Assembly (NCBI GenBank): GCA_938015575.1
Contig: CALLPT010000279.1
Coordinates: forward strand, 1 to 38,297
DNA: 38,297 nucleotides
Direction of reading: 5' to 3'
From: an uncultured Acidimicrobiales bacterium
GTDB lineage: Bacteria > Actinomycetota > Acidimicrobiia > Acidimicrobiales > UBA10347
In this document: piece by piece, positions 8,078 through 15,401 of the stretch
How positions within the stretch are numbered: position 1 is the stretch's first letter
Layout: every line of letters starts with the position of its first letter
The notes under the pieces: model-generated
Database searches by the model: none
Told to the model about the DNA's origin: nothing
What the model saw: only the letters and a program-made list of their open reading frames with translations
Made by a program: the position numbers and the translations under genes

Positions 8078-8767
8078 TCATCTCGCAGCCCTGAGGTTTT
8101 CGTCACGCGCCCCATGTTCTGGAGACGTTTCGGGGCGAGGTTGGTAGTAGCTGAGTATTTGGAGCTCGAGCGCGAGGTCGACTTGGCGTAGGGCAACGCC
8201 CTCGGGAACCTGCACGACGGTCGGCGCGAAGTTGAGCACCGAGGTGATTCCGGCGGCGACCACGCGGTCGGTGGCGCTCTGTGCAGCCCCGACCGGGGTG
8301 GTGATGATGGCCGTTCGGGCCTCGTGCGCAGCGACGACCGTCTCGAGATTGTCGAGGTGCTCAACCGCGGTATCGACGCCCTCGACCCGACGGCCGATCT
8401 TGTTCGGATCGATGTCGAACACGGCCACGATCGGGAAGCCGCGGTCGCCGAACCCGGCATGGTTGACCAGGGCCTGACCCAAGTTTCCCAAACCGATGAC
8501 GATGACCGGCGATTGCTCGTCGAGCCCGAGCTCGAATCGGATCGAGCGCATGAGGTGTGCAACCTGGTAACCGACGCCGCGAGTGCCATAGCTGCCGAGG
8601 TGGCTCAGGTCCTTGCGCAGCTTCGCCGCATTGACACCGGCAAGTTCGGCGAGCCGCGACGACGAGACCGTTTCGACCTTGGTCTGTTCGAGTTCTTCGA
8701 GGCAGCGGAGGTAGAGCGGTAGCCGGGCCACGGTGGCGGCGGGAACCTGCTGCACGTCAGGAGGCAC
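8078..8767 (-). CDS. rex: redox-sensing transcriptional repressor Rex
   Basis: A NADH-responsive repressor of respiratory and haem genes. The 229-residue protein has the N-terminal winged helix (ATVARLPLYLRCLEEL, LAELAGVNAAKLRKDLSHLG, SYGTRGVGYQV) and a Rossmann NAD(H) domain with VIVIGLGNLGQAL, then the domain-swapped C-terminal helix (VDLALELQILSYY). The start is taken as GTG at 8767; a second GTG four codons later cannot be excluded, and no strong ribosome site is seen. It heads the hem genes, and an imperfect palindrome resembling the Rex operator lies 15 bases upstream, so autoregulation of the whole block is likely. Confidence 0.96.
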   Translation of the reverse strand: MPPDVQQVPAATVARLPLYLRCLEELEQTKVETVSSSRLAELAGVNAAKLRKDLSHLGSYGTRGVGYQVAHLMRSIRFELGLDEQSPVIVIGLGNLGQALVNHAGFGDRGFPIVAVFDIDPNKIGRRVEGVDTAVEHLDNLETVVAAHEARTAIITTPVGAAQSATDRVVAAGITSVLNFAPTVVQVPEGVALRQVDLALELQILSYYQPRPETSPEHGARDENLRAAR

Positions 8768-8781
8768 GGGCGCAGGGTACG

Positions 8782-8807
8782 GCGATTGCGCGTCATTTCA
8801 CAATCGC
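8782..8807 (-). promoter_or_regulatory. candidate Rex operator upstream of rex-hemACDL
   Basis: A 26-base imperfect inverted repeat with perfect 7-base outer arms (GCGATTG ... CAATCGC). Inside it is TTGCGCGTCATTTCACAA, whose right half TCACAA matches the known Rex site TTGTGA-N6-TCACAA exactly and whose left half keeps 4 of 6 bases. It lies 15-40 bases before the rex start, where a repressor would block transcription or promoter clearance. No convincing -35/-10 pair was found in the 77-base gap to the upstream gene. Confidence 0.65.
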
Positions 8808-8844
8808 ACAAAGTGGTTCTTTTTGGTCTTTTTCGCGGTACCGC

Positions 8845-10380
8845 TTACCCCGAGGATCGCAGCGCTCGGCGCTGCAGCTTGCCGCCGAGACCACGAGGCA
8901 ACTCGTCGACGATCTCGAAGCGCGACGGCACCTTGTATCCCGCGAGCCGGCGGCGACAGTGCGCCCGCAACTGATCAATGTCGAGGGTCGCACCCGCGAC
9001 CGGCGTCACGAACGCGACGACCGTCTCGCCGTACTCACGATCCGGTTCACCGATCACCGCTGCGGCCTGCACGTCTGGGTGCGTTGCCAGCCAGTCTTCG
9101 ACCTCGCCAGGATGGACGTTGAACCCGGCACAGATGATCTGGTCCTTGTTGCGCCCGACGATGAACAGGTGCCCGTTTTCATCGACCACGGCCAGGTCGC
9201 CCGTGCGCAACCAACCATCGGCGTCGAGCACTGCGGCGGTGGCTTCGGGGTCACCGAGATAGCCAAGAAACACGTTGTCGCCGCGAGCCCAGACTTCGCC
9301 GACATCGCCAACGAGCGCATCGTCACCGAACTCATCGACGAGGCGAAGCTCAACCCCCGGCAGCGGACGCCCGACCGACGTCGCGGGTGCATCGGTGCCG
9401 ACCGAGGTCGTCAGGCCAGGCGATGCTTCGGTCAGTCCGTACCCCTGACGCAAACGGATGCCAAGCGTGTCTTCGACGCGCGCCGCAAGCGCACCCTGGA
9501 GCGGCGCCGCGCCGCTCAGACCGAGCTCGACCGAGGCGAGCCGCTCCGGGTCCGGTTCGGCAGAAGCGAGCCGGAACCAGAACACCGGCGGGGCGACGAG
9601 GAGGGTGACCTGGTGGGCCTCGACGAGGTCGACGATGTTGTCGACCTCGACCTGAGGTGCCAACACAAGCGTCGCCCCGGCGGCCAGCGACACGCCGAGC
9701 ACACTGACCAAACCCAGCACATGGCTCAGCGGCATGACGCCGAGGACGACACGAACGAGATCGGCCAAGCGATCGGAACTGGTCATCGTCGATCGAATCG
9801 ACGCGGCAAGATTCGCCCGGCTGAGCATGGCCAGACGCGGGCTTCCGGCAGTCCCGCTCGTGAACATCAGCAGTGCGGGCTGATGCTCGTCGACCTCGAC
9901 GGCCTCGGAAGGCTCGCCAACCAGCAGGTCACCAGCATCGACCGGAGCAGAAGCCAACTCGGCCGCCATTGCGGCGCTCGCGACCGACACGACGACCGCA
10001 GGCTCGGCCAGTTCACAGGCATAGGACAGCTCGGCAACCGGATACCGAGGATGCAGCGGCAAGACGGTGGCACCTGCGGCCAACGCGCCCAGGACGACCT
10101 CGACAAACTCGGGCGAGGTCTCGCCGACAACGACGACCACGTCTCCCGGCGCGATGCGCTCGCCGAGCCTGCCGGTGACCTGGCCGATGCGGTGACGCAG
10201 TTCGCTCCAGGTGCGTCGATCGTCGCCGCACACCAAGGCGACGGCGTCGGGATCGTGGCGCGCTATGAGACGGGCGACATGCACCTCTGCATCGTACGCG
10301 ATCGCCCTCTGGGCCGAACCACCCAGGACCGAACGGGTCATTTGGGCCCGGGTGCTCAGGGCCTGGGGCCGATGGATCAC
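8845..10380 (-). CDS. AMP-dependent acyl-CoA synthetase/ligase (ANL family)
   Basis: A 511-residue adenylating enzyme that would activate a carboxylic acid as acyl-AMP and pass it to CoA or another acceptor. Motifs in order are the phosphate loop LLMFTSGTAGSPRLAMLS (family form TSGTTGxPKG, so the Lys is Arg here), HVLGLVSVLG, QGYGLTEASPG, WLRTGDLA, the hinge GRNKDQIICAGFNVHPGEVE, and the C-terminal catalytic Lys in RGLGGKLQRRAL. The chosen start is ATG 10380; an ATG 13 codons later is possible. The substrate cannot be told from sequence. It lies 77 bases upstream of rex on the same strand, so read-through into rex-hem is possible, but no functional link is evident. Confidence 0.9.
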   Translation of the reverse strand: MIHRPQALSTRAQMTRSVLGGSAQRAIAYDAEVHVARLIARHDPDAVALVCGDDRRTWSELRHRIGQVTGRLGERIAPGDVVVVVGETSPEFVEVVLGALAAGATVLPLHPRYPVAELSYACELAEPAVVVSVASAAMAAELASAPVDAGDLLVGEPSEAVEVDEHQPALLMFTSGTAGSPRLAMLSRANLAASIRSTMTSSDRLADLVRVVLGVMPLSHVLGLVSVLGVSLAAGATLVLAPQVEVDNIVDLVEAHQVTLLVAPPVFWFRLASAEPDPERLASVELGLSGAAPLQGALAARVEDTLGIRLRQGYGLTEASPGLTTSVGTDAPATSVGRPLPGVELRLVDEFGDDALVGDVGEVWARGDNVFLGYLGDPEATAAVLDADGWLRTGDLAVVDENGHLFIVGRNKDQIICAGFNVHPGEVEDWLATHPDVQAAAVIGEPDREYGETVVAFVTPVAGATLDIDQLRAHCRRRLAGYKVPSRFEIVDELPRGLGGKLQRRALRSSG

Positions 10381-10468
10381 CCCGCCCTACCCATTTGCGA
10401 CGTGGGGGCTTGACCAACCCCGAACCAGGCCCGAATCGAGCGGAGTCCGCCCCTGATCTGACTCTGAG

Positions 10469-11392
10469 ATGCCACGTCACCACCAACGTCGACTTCGCCG
10501 AATCGCCGCCCTGCTGGCTTTCGTCGTGCTTGCCGCGTTGGCACCGACCAGTCCGGCCGAGGCGCAGAACCTCACCCGCGACACCGCCATGGAGTCAGGG
10601 TTTCTTGCCAACCTGAATGCCCAACGCGCCTCGCGTGGTGTTGCCCCGTTGACCCTCAACGCGTCGATGTCCTCGGCTGCCGCGAATTGGACCGCCCAGA
10701 TGGTGAACGGCAGCTTCCTGGCCCACGCCAGCGACATCGTCACCGGTTCACCGAGTGGCTGGAGCAAGCTCGGTGAGAACGTCGGACGAGGCAAAACCGT
10801 GACCTCGCTGACGACCGCGTTCATGAACAGCCCGGGACACGCTCGCAACGTGTTGGACCCGGACTTCACCCATGTCGGGATCGCCGTGATCGTGCATCCG
10901 ACCGGCCGGGTGTACACGACCCACCGGTTTGCGGCGCTGCCCGTCGGGGCCGCCCCGGTGACCCAACCGGCACCGACGGCGACGCCCATTCCCCCGCCAC
11001 CCGCTCCGGAACCAACACCGACGCCGATTCCGCCCACACCGATCCCAACGGCGACGCCGGAGCCAACCGCGACACCGATCCCGCCAACACCAACCCCCGC
11101 ACCGACGCCGACGGCAACCCCCGAGCCGACCGCGACACCGATTCCGCCAACACCAACCCCAACAGCAACCCCTGGGGCGCTCGAGCCCCAGGACTCGTCA
11201 CTCGACTCTTCGCCGCCGGCCGGATCGATCCTGGGAGACGCCCCTGAGCGCCTTGCCTTTGTCGACCCGGTCGGGGTGAGGGGCGTGCGCGTGCTTCCCC
11301 TCGATGCCGAACCAAGTGAGATCGCCGCACTCGCTGCCGCCAAGGCCGAACGAAAGCAGCGCGTGCTGCTGCGAGAAGCGACCTTTAGCTAG
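10469..11392 (+). CDS. secreted CAP (SCP/YkwD-like) domain protein with Pro/Thr-rich tail
   Basis: 307 residues. A signal peptide (Arg-rich start, hydrophobic core, AEA cleavage near residue 33) is followed by a CAP domain at about 40-170 with FLANLNAQRASRGVAPL, a His in FLAHASDIV, GENVGRG and FMNSPGHARNVLDPDFTHVGIAV, all hallmarks of bacterial YkwD-like CAP proteins. The biochemical role of bacterial CAP proteins is mostly unknown. Residues 178-245 are a repetitive linker of Pro, Thr and Ala (TATPEPTATPIPPTP units), typical of a wall-spanning spacer. A final ~60-residue segment (LAFVDPVGVRGVRVLPLD...AALAAAKAERKQ) matches nothing I recognise. Divergent from the acyl-CoA synthetase across 88 bases; no ribosome site is obvious at the ATG. 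Confidence 0.9.
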   Translation: MPRHHQRRLRRIAALLAFVVLAALAPTSPAEAQNLTRDTAMESGFLANLNAQRASRGVAPLTLNASMSSAAANWTAQMVNGSFLAHASDIVTGSPSGWSKLGENVGRGKTVTSLTTAFMNSPGHARNVLDPDFTHVGIAVIVHPTGRVYTTHRFAALPVGAAPVTQPAPTATPIPPPPAPEPTPTPIPPTPIPTATPEPTATPIPPTPTPAPTPTATPEPTATPIPPTPTPTATPGALEPQDSSLDSSPPAGSILGDAPERLAFVDPVGVRGVRVLPLDAEPSEIAALAAAKAERKQRVLLREATFS

Positions 11393-11400
11393 CTCGTGGC

Positions 11401-11427
11401 AAGGCCCAGCGAGCAACGCCGGGCCTT
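11401..11427. terminator. inverted repeat just after the CAP gene
   Basis: Perfect 7-base arms AAGGCCC / GGGCCTT with a 13-base loop, 8 bases past the CAP stop. It has no T-run, so it is at best a weak or factor-dependent terminator between convergent genes. Confidence 0.4.
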
Positions 11428-11440
11428 CAGCATCAAGGCT

Positions 11441-11470
11441 TCGGGCAGCAACGCCTCGGGCAGCAACGCC
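11441..11470. repeat. tandem 15-base repeat, two perfect copies
   Basis: TCGGGCAGCAACGCC occurs twice head to tail, with a degraded third copy (CGAGCAACGCCG) about 30 bases to the left. It is followed by a short hairpin CGCCTC/GAGGCG at 11467-11487. It lies in the convergent gap between the CAP gene and the small membrane peptide. Confidence 0.7.
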
Positions 11471-11495
11471 TCGCCACGGCTGAGGCGATGAACGA

Positions 11496-11588
11496 TCAGG
11501 CGCCGCCCAGGACCACGATCTGCCAGAACGCGGCGCCCAGAATGATCAGGAGCAAGAGCCCGAGCACGATGACGGTGGCCGGGCGCAT
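11496..11588 (-). CDS. 30-residue single-pass membrane peptide coupled to the SAM hydrolase gene
   Basis: A very short frame, ATG to TGA. It encodes Met-Arg-Pro followed by an uninterrupted hydrophobic helix (VIVLGLLLLIILGAAFW, about residues 6-22) and a short tail ending VLGGA. Its ATG shares one base with the TGA of the upstream SAM hydrolase gene (TGATG), the classic arrangement for termination-reinitiation. The coupling and the clean single membrane segment are what argue for a real gene; the length alone would not. Function unknown. It could anchor or modulate a membrane partner. Confidence 0.55.
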   Translation of the reverse strand: MRPATVIVLGLLLLIILGAAFWQIVVLGGA

Positions 11589-12436
11589 CAGCTGCTTCGC
11601 CCAAGTGTCACCGGGGTGGACACGCTCTTGGCTTCGCCGGGAAACAGCCGGACCTCGGTGTTCGTTGCGGCCCGAAGTTCTTTTGCCGCCGAAGCCCGAT
11701 TCACCACGAGGGCGACCATACCGCTGCTATCGGTCATGATTCCGAGCTCGCCCGAACCCAGGGCCTCGAAGTGGCTTACCGTGCGGGCCGGGCGGCGCAG
11801 ATCGCCGATCTGTACAGACCAAGCAGTGCCATCGAGTTCGTCGGGGTCGAGGTTGAGCTGCACATTGCCGAACCGGTCAACCCAGAGCACCTCGGCCACG
11901 ATGATTTCGTCGTCGGCCCCCTCGCGGCCGGACACGGGCATCACCGCCGGCAGGAGTGCCGCCGGGTCGATGGCCTCGCCGACCTCGTGCAAGGGAACCC
12001 CCGCGGCCAGATGGGCGCCGACAGGGCCGAACAGATCTCGCCCGTCAAAGGTCGGCCCGGGTGCATCGAGACGATACGTCGACTGCGTTATGTCCACCGC
12101 CGCGGTCGCCCCGCCGACGAGGGCCACGGTGGGCGCCAACAGCCCGTTGTCAGGGCCGACCAGGATCGAAGCTCCACCGCCGACCTCGACCGCCACCGCT
12201 CGTCGAGTACCGCCGACGCCGGGGTCAACGACCGCGACGACCACGCCGGGATTGAGATAGGGCGCCGATCGCGCCAAGCTCAAACCGCCAGCACGCACGT
12301 CGTGCGGGGCTACATCGTGAGTCACATCGACGATGCGGACCGCTGGGGCGATCGACCACATCACGGACTTCGTCACGCCGACGAATTCGTCGGCCAGCCC
12401 GTAATCGGTCAAGAAATTGATGGTGTCGAATCGCAT
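11588..12436 (-). CDS. S-adenosyl-L-methionine hydrolase (adenosine-forming), DUF62 family
   Basis: The 282-residue protein belongs to the SAM hydroxide adenosyltransferase family, which cleaves SAM to adenosine and methionine and is related to fluorinase and chlorinase. Motifs seen are NFLTDYGLADEFVGV at the start, VDVTHDVAPHDVRAG, VVDPGVGGTRRAVAV, VGPDNGLL, TFDGRDLFGPVGAHLA, and in the C-terminal domain VLWVDRFGNVQLNL. Nothing suggests halogenase activity, and the insertion typical of fluorinase is not apparent. The start is ATG 12436. The 3' end overlaps the small membrane peptide gene by one base. Confidence 0.93.
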   Translation of the reverse strand: MRFDTINFLTDYGLADEFVGVTKSVMWSIAPAVRIVDVTHDVAPHDVRAGGLSLARSAPYLNPGVVVAVVDPGVGGTRRAVAVEVGGGASILVGPDNGLLAPTVALVGGATAAVDITQSTYRLDAPGPTFDGRDLFGPVGAHLAAGVPLHEVGEAIDPAALLPAVMPVSGREGADDEIIVAEVLWVDRFGNVQLNLDPDELDGTAWSVQIGDLRRPARTVSHFEALGSGELGIMTDSSGMVALVVNRASAAKELRAATNTEVRLFPGEAKSVSTPVTLGRSS

Positions 12437-12471
12437 CGATCTGAACCCTACCGATCGACACCCTCGGTCTG

Positions 12472-12524
12472 TTCGGCGTCGCGCCGAATCAAACCACGTT
12501 CACCGCGCGAGCGCTCCGGCTCGC
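12472..12524. terminator. two adjacent stem-loops between HTH gene and SAM hydrolase
   Basis: TTCGGCG-TCG-CGCCGAA (12472-12488, perfect 7-base stem with a 3-base loop) and GCGAGC-N6-GCTCGC (12507-12524). Both lie in the 135-base gap after the HTH gene stop. They could end the HTH transcript or be leader structure for the SAM hydrolase mRNA; there is no T-run. Confidence 0.4.
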
Positions 12525-12571
12525 CGGCTGGGAACCACGCGGCCCCTGCCGTATCGTGCGAGACGGGTGAA

Positions 12572-12772
12572 TCAGGTACCGGTACCGGTCTCGACGTAGC
12601 GGCTGTCGAGGAAGATGTCGAGATCAGTCGCACGGATGCGATAGGACTTGCCGACGCGTACTGCGGCGAGCTCGCCCGACTTGATCAGTCGGTACACCGT
12701 CATGGTGGAGACTCGCATGTCCTGCGCAACCTCAGCGACGGTGAGGTAGCGGGGGCGTTGGCTGTCGTTCAC
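12572..12772 (-). CDS. small excisionase-family/BldC-like helix-turn-helix DNA-binding protein (Rv0500A-like)
   Basis: 66 residues forming a single MerR/excisionase-type winged helix: YLTVAEVAQDMRVSTMTVYRLIKSGELAAVRVGKSYRIRATDLDIFL. The start is GTG at 12772 because GAAGGA lies 8 bases upstream; a longer frame to 12874 would begin with TTG and add a sequence unlike the family. It closely resembles the small HTH protein next to proC in mycobacteria (Rv0500A), and proC is likewise the neighbour here, so the linkage looks ancient. The tiny basic ribosomal-type protein that follows in mycobacteria (Rv0500B) was searched for by eye and not found. Likely a transcriptional regulator of unknown targets. 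Confidence 0.88.
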   Translation of the reverse strand: MNDSQRPRYLTVAEVAQDMRVSTMTVYRLIKSGELAAVRVGKSYRIRATDLDIFLDSRYVETGTGT

Positions 12773-12836
12773 GATGCAGATCCTTCGGTGCGGTGGCAGC
12801 ACAGGTGGGGTGGGCCCCACTCGTTTAACGGTCCAC

Positions 12837-12865
12837 ACTCTAGGGGCTGTTGTGCGATCTGTCAC
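12837..12865 (-). promoter_or_regulatory. candidate sigma-70-type promoter of the HTH gene
   Basis: On the minus strand GTGACA (5 of 6 bases of TTGACA) and TAGAGT (4 of 6 of TATAAT) are separated by exactly 17 bases. The predicted leader is about 60 bases to the GTG at 12772. Confidence 0.45.
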
Positions 12866-12915
12866 CTTGACCAACGTTGGCGACGCATTTCACCTCGGCC
12901 AACATGTGCCCCACT

Positions 12916-12967
12916 ACCCGCGCTGGCCCCAACACCCGCGCTGGCCCCACGGTCAGCGTTGGCCCCA
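12916..12967. repeat. 18-base tandem repeat, about three copies, between proC and the HTH gene
   Basis: ACCCGCGCTGGCCCCA starts at 12916 and 12934, with a degenerate copy TCAGCGTTGGCCCCA at about 12953; the period is 18. It lies in the 260-base gap between proC and the HTH gene, upstream of the candidate promoter. The rest of that gap shows no gene. Confidence 0.7.
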
Positions 12968-13032
12968 TCGGAGCGTGCGCCGCCGCACACGCACGGCCTG
13001 TCCCTGACCGCGGCGTGACAGTCGAGGGCGAC

Positions 13033-13845
13033 TCAGGCTTGGCCGAGTTCCAAGCTGCGAGCGACCGCAGCCGCGATGCCATCACCCACGATCCGTTCGA
13101 GCTGCTGGGACTGCATCTCTTCGATGGCCGCTTGGGTCGTGCCACCAGGCGACGTGACGTTCTTGCGCAGCACGGCAGGGTCCTCGCCTGACTCGGACAG
13201 CAAGGTCGCCGCACCCAGCAACGTCTGGCGGGTCAGCCCGTCGGCGACCTCGGGGCGAAGCCCCTGGGCGACACCCGCGGCCGTCATTGCTTCGGCAAGC
13301 AAGAAGACATAAGCCGGCCCCGACCCGGACACGCCGGTCACCGCGTCGAGGTCCGCCTCGTCGACGCGAACGACCGTGCCGACCGCGGACAAGATGCTCT
13401 CCGCCCAAGCCAGGTCATCATCAGAGGCCGACTCGCTCGCCGCAATACCCGCTGCTCCCTTGCCGACCAGGGCGGGCGTGTTCGGCATCGCCCGAATCAC
13501 CCGGGCATCGGCCCCGAACCCGGCCAGAAGTGCGTCGATGCGGACACCGGCCGCAATGCTGAGCGCCCGCTGCGCTCCCCCGGCACCCAACTCCGCTGCG
13601 ACGTCGGCGACATGCTGGGGCTTGACCGCCACCAGCACATCGGCGACATCGAAGCGGTCATCGGCACAAGCTTCGGCACAGCTCGACGCCACGACGAGAC
13701 CGGGAAATCGCGCCGACAGCTCCTCGCGGCGGGACTCGACGATCTCGACCACTCCGATGTCGGCGGCAGCCGCCCATCCGGTCGCGATCAGACCACCGAT
13801 CAATGCCTCGGCCATCTTGCCGCCACCGGCGCAACAGAGCTTCAT
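13033..13845 (-). CDS. proC: pyrroline-5-carboxylate reductase
   Basis: Last step of proline synthesis: NAD(P)H reduction of 1-pyrroline-5-carboxylate. The 270 residues are normal length. The N-terminal Rossmann motif is CCAGGGKMAEALIGGL; then come VLVAVKPQHV, RAMPNTPALVGKGA, and in the C-terminal dimerisation domain VTGVSGSGPAYVFLLAEAM and NVTSPGGTTQAAI, the family signature. The ATG at 13845 has GGGGACC upstream as a weak site. It follows the M23 peptidase gene by 37 bases on the same strand, so they may be co-transcribed. Confidence 0.97.
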   Translation of the reverse strand: MKLCCAGGGKMAEALIGGLIATGWAAAADIGVVEIVESRREELSARFPGLVVASSCAEACADDRFDVADVLVAVKPQHVADVAAELGAGGAQRALSIAAGVRIDALLAGFGADARVIRAMPNTPALVGKGAAGIAASESASDDDLAWAESILSAVGTVVRVDEADLDAVTGVSGSGPAYVFLLAEAMTAAGVAQGLRPEVADGLTRQTLLGAATLLSESGEDPAVLRKNVTSPGGTTQAAIEEMQSQQLERIVGDGIAAAVARSLELGQA

Positions 13846-13882
13846 GGGTCCCCTCTCGCCGCCTGACGAGGGGTCAGCGCGG

Positions 13883-15163
13883 TTAGCTCAGATATTGGAG
13901 GGGATTGTACGCAACACCGTTCACGCGGGTCTCGAAATGCAGGTGGGGGCCGGTCGAGTTACCGGTCGAGCCAACGGTGCCGACCGAGTTGCCAGCCGAA
14001 ACCTGCTGACCGGACCGCACGTTGATTGCATTGAGGTGCGCATAGGCAGTCACCAGGCCGCCGCCGTGGTCGATCAACACCAGGTTGCCGAACCCGCCGC
14101 TGAACCCGGCCGAAAGGACCTGACCAGCACCGGCGGCAATGACGTTGGTACCCGTATTGGCGGCAAGGTCGAGCCCGTTGTGTTGGCGACCCCACCGAGG
14201 ACCGAAGCCTGACGTCATGACGCCCTGGACGGGCCAGATCAGCGAACCGACCGGCGTCGGTGGCGCGCTCAGCAGCTGCGCGTCGGCACGATTGACCGCC
14301 GTCTCCTCGGGCACGCGGCCCGCAGCGAGGTCGGCGGCTCGCTGGGCAGCCAGGCGGGCTTCTTCGGCCGCCACCCGTTCACGCTCGGCCTGAATTCTTG
14401 CCGCTTCGCGGATCGCTGCCTGTCGGGCTTCTTCTTCGGCGATGAGGCCGGTCAGTTGGCGAGTCAGGGCATCTTCGTCGGCCGCGTGCGAGTCAACCTC
14501 GGCTTGGAACTCGGCGATACGAGCATCGAGGATCTCACGCAACCGCTGACGGTCGGCGATCGCGTCGTTGACCTCGTCGACTTGCAGGATCGCCTGTTGT
14601 TCCCGGGCCTCGATATCGCGCTGCGCGGCCTCGGCTCGCTGGAGCCCGAGCTCAACGTTGGCTTCGGCGGTCCGCAACTCGTCGAGGATGTCGTTGCGCG
14701 ACGTGCTGACCGCGGAGACAAGGGCTCGACGACGTTCTCCGTCATTGATGTCGTTCGATGAGAGCACCTCGTCGTCGGTACGCGGCTGCACATAGGCGCT
14801 GATCGCCTGTCGCTGCAGTTGCACACGCAGTTCGGCGATCTTCTGCTGCTCAACGGCAACCAGTCCCTGGGCCGCAAGCACGTCGGAACGCGCCTTGTCG
14901 AGGCGAGCGCGGGTGGCATCGAGCGCGGCCTGACGGGCAGAAAGGTCCTCGTCGAGCAAGCGCAGCGCTTCTTCGATCTCCTCGTTCGCCGACAGGAGTG
15001 GATCGAGATCGGCAGCCGCACGAGCGCGTTCGGACCGGACCTCGTCGCGGTCGGCGCGGAGCTGATCGATCTCTTCGGTCTGGGCCTGAACTCCGCTCGA
15101 CATGAGCTGGGTGCACAGGCATACGACCAAAAGGATCGCGAAGATGCGGAAGGAAGGTTTCAT
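13883..15163 (-). CDS. secreted M23 (LytM/EnvC-like) peptidase with N-terminal coiled coil
   Basis: A 426-residue exported protein. A signal peptide (KPSFRIFAILLVVCLCTQL, cleavage near VQA) leads into a long coiled coil of Glu/Arg/Ala from about 30 to 270 (LRADRDEVRSERARAAADLD onward). A C-terminal M23 domain has the full zinc set: H and D in RQHNGLDLA (about 328/332), the catalytic His in AYAHL, and HLHF (about 407-409). This matches peptidoglycan hydrolases or activators of the EnvC/RipA-neighbour type. All metal ligands are present, so it is probably active, unlike EnvC-type activators that have lost them. The ATG at 15163 directly precedes the signal peptide; upstream in-frame codons are not secretory. 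Confidence 0.93.
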   Translation of the reverse strand: MKPSFRIFAILLVVCLCTQLMSSGVQAQTEEIDQLRADRDEVRSERARAAADLDPLLSANEEIEEALRLLDEDLSARQAALDATRARLDKARSDVLAAQGLVAVEQQKIAELRVQLQRQAISAYVQPRTDDEVLSSNDINDGERRRALVSAVSTSRNDILDELRTAEANVELGLQRAEAAQRDIEAREQQAILQVDEVNDAIADRQRLREILDARIAEFQAEVDSHAADEDALTRQLTGLIAEEEARQAAIREAARIQAERERVAAEEARLAAQRAADLAAGRVPEETAVNRADAQLLSAPPTPVGSLIWPVQGVMTSGFGPRWGRQHNGLDLAANTGTNVIAAGAGQVLSAGFSGGFGNLVLIDHGGGLVTAYAHLNAINVRSGQQVSAGNSVGTVGSTGNSTGPHLHFETRVNGVAYNPLQYLS

Positions 15164-15192
15164 GAAGGCGCGCTGCAGTTCGCAGCCTCGAG

Positions 15193-15221
15193 AATGTAAC
15201 ACGTTCGAAATACGCTCACGA
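15193..15221 (-). promoter_or_regulatory. possible promoter of the M23 peptidase gene
   Basis: On the minus strand TACATT (4 of 6 of TATAAT) lies 17 bases after TCGTGA (3 of 6 of TTGACA), about 30 bases before the ATG. Weak evidence by itself; it is the best pair in the gap. Confidence 0.3.
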
Positions 15222-15267
15222 CCTCATCCCACCCGGGTTTTTGGCCCATTTGTCGGGCGAAACGCGA

Positions 15268-15299
15268 ACGGTCCGACACCGAAACTGGTGTCGGACCGT
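15268..15299 (-). terminator. strong perfect stem-loop downstream of the LuxR-type regulator
   Basis: Perfect 13-base arms ACGGTCCGACACC / GGTGTCGGACCGT around a 6-base loop, about 100 bases past the regulator stop and well before the M23 gene on the same strand. The minus-strand sequence after the stem has only short T-runs, which is common for actinobacterial terminators. It probably insulates the M23 gene from the regulator. Confidence 0.75.
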
Positions 15300-15401
15300 C
15301 TGCCTGTGTTCTTGTTTCGAGTGCCCTGCACCCCATCTACGGGTTCCCCGGCACTGGCACTCGGTCGGCGTCGCGACCAAATGGTCGGTCGCCGACGGTC
15401 G

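Noticed and set aside
8959-10413. Plus-strand frame of 484 codons over the acyl-CoA synthetase
   Set aside because: It is the antisense shadow of a gene with all ANL motifs; its translation has no family features.
11771-13018. Plus-strand frame of 415 codons across the SAM hydrolase, HTH gene and tandem repeat
   Set aside because: It crosses two well-supported minus-strand genes and their intergenic hairpins, with no coherent protein features.
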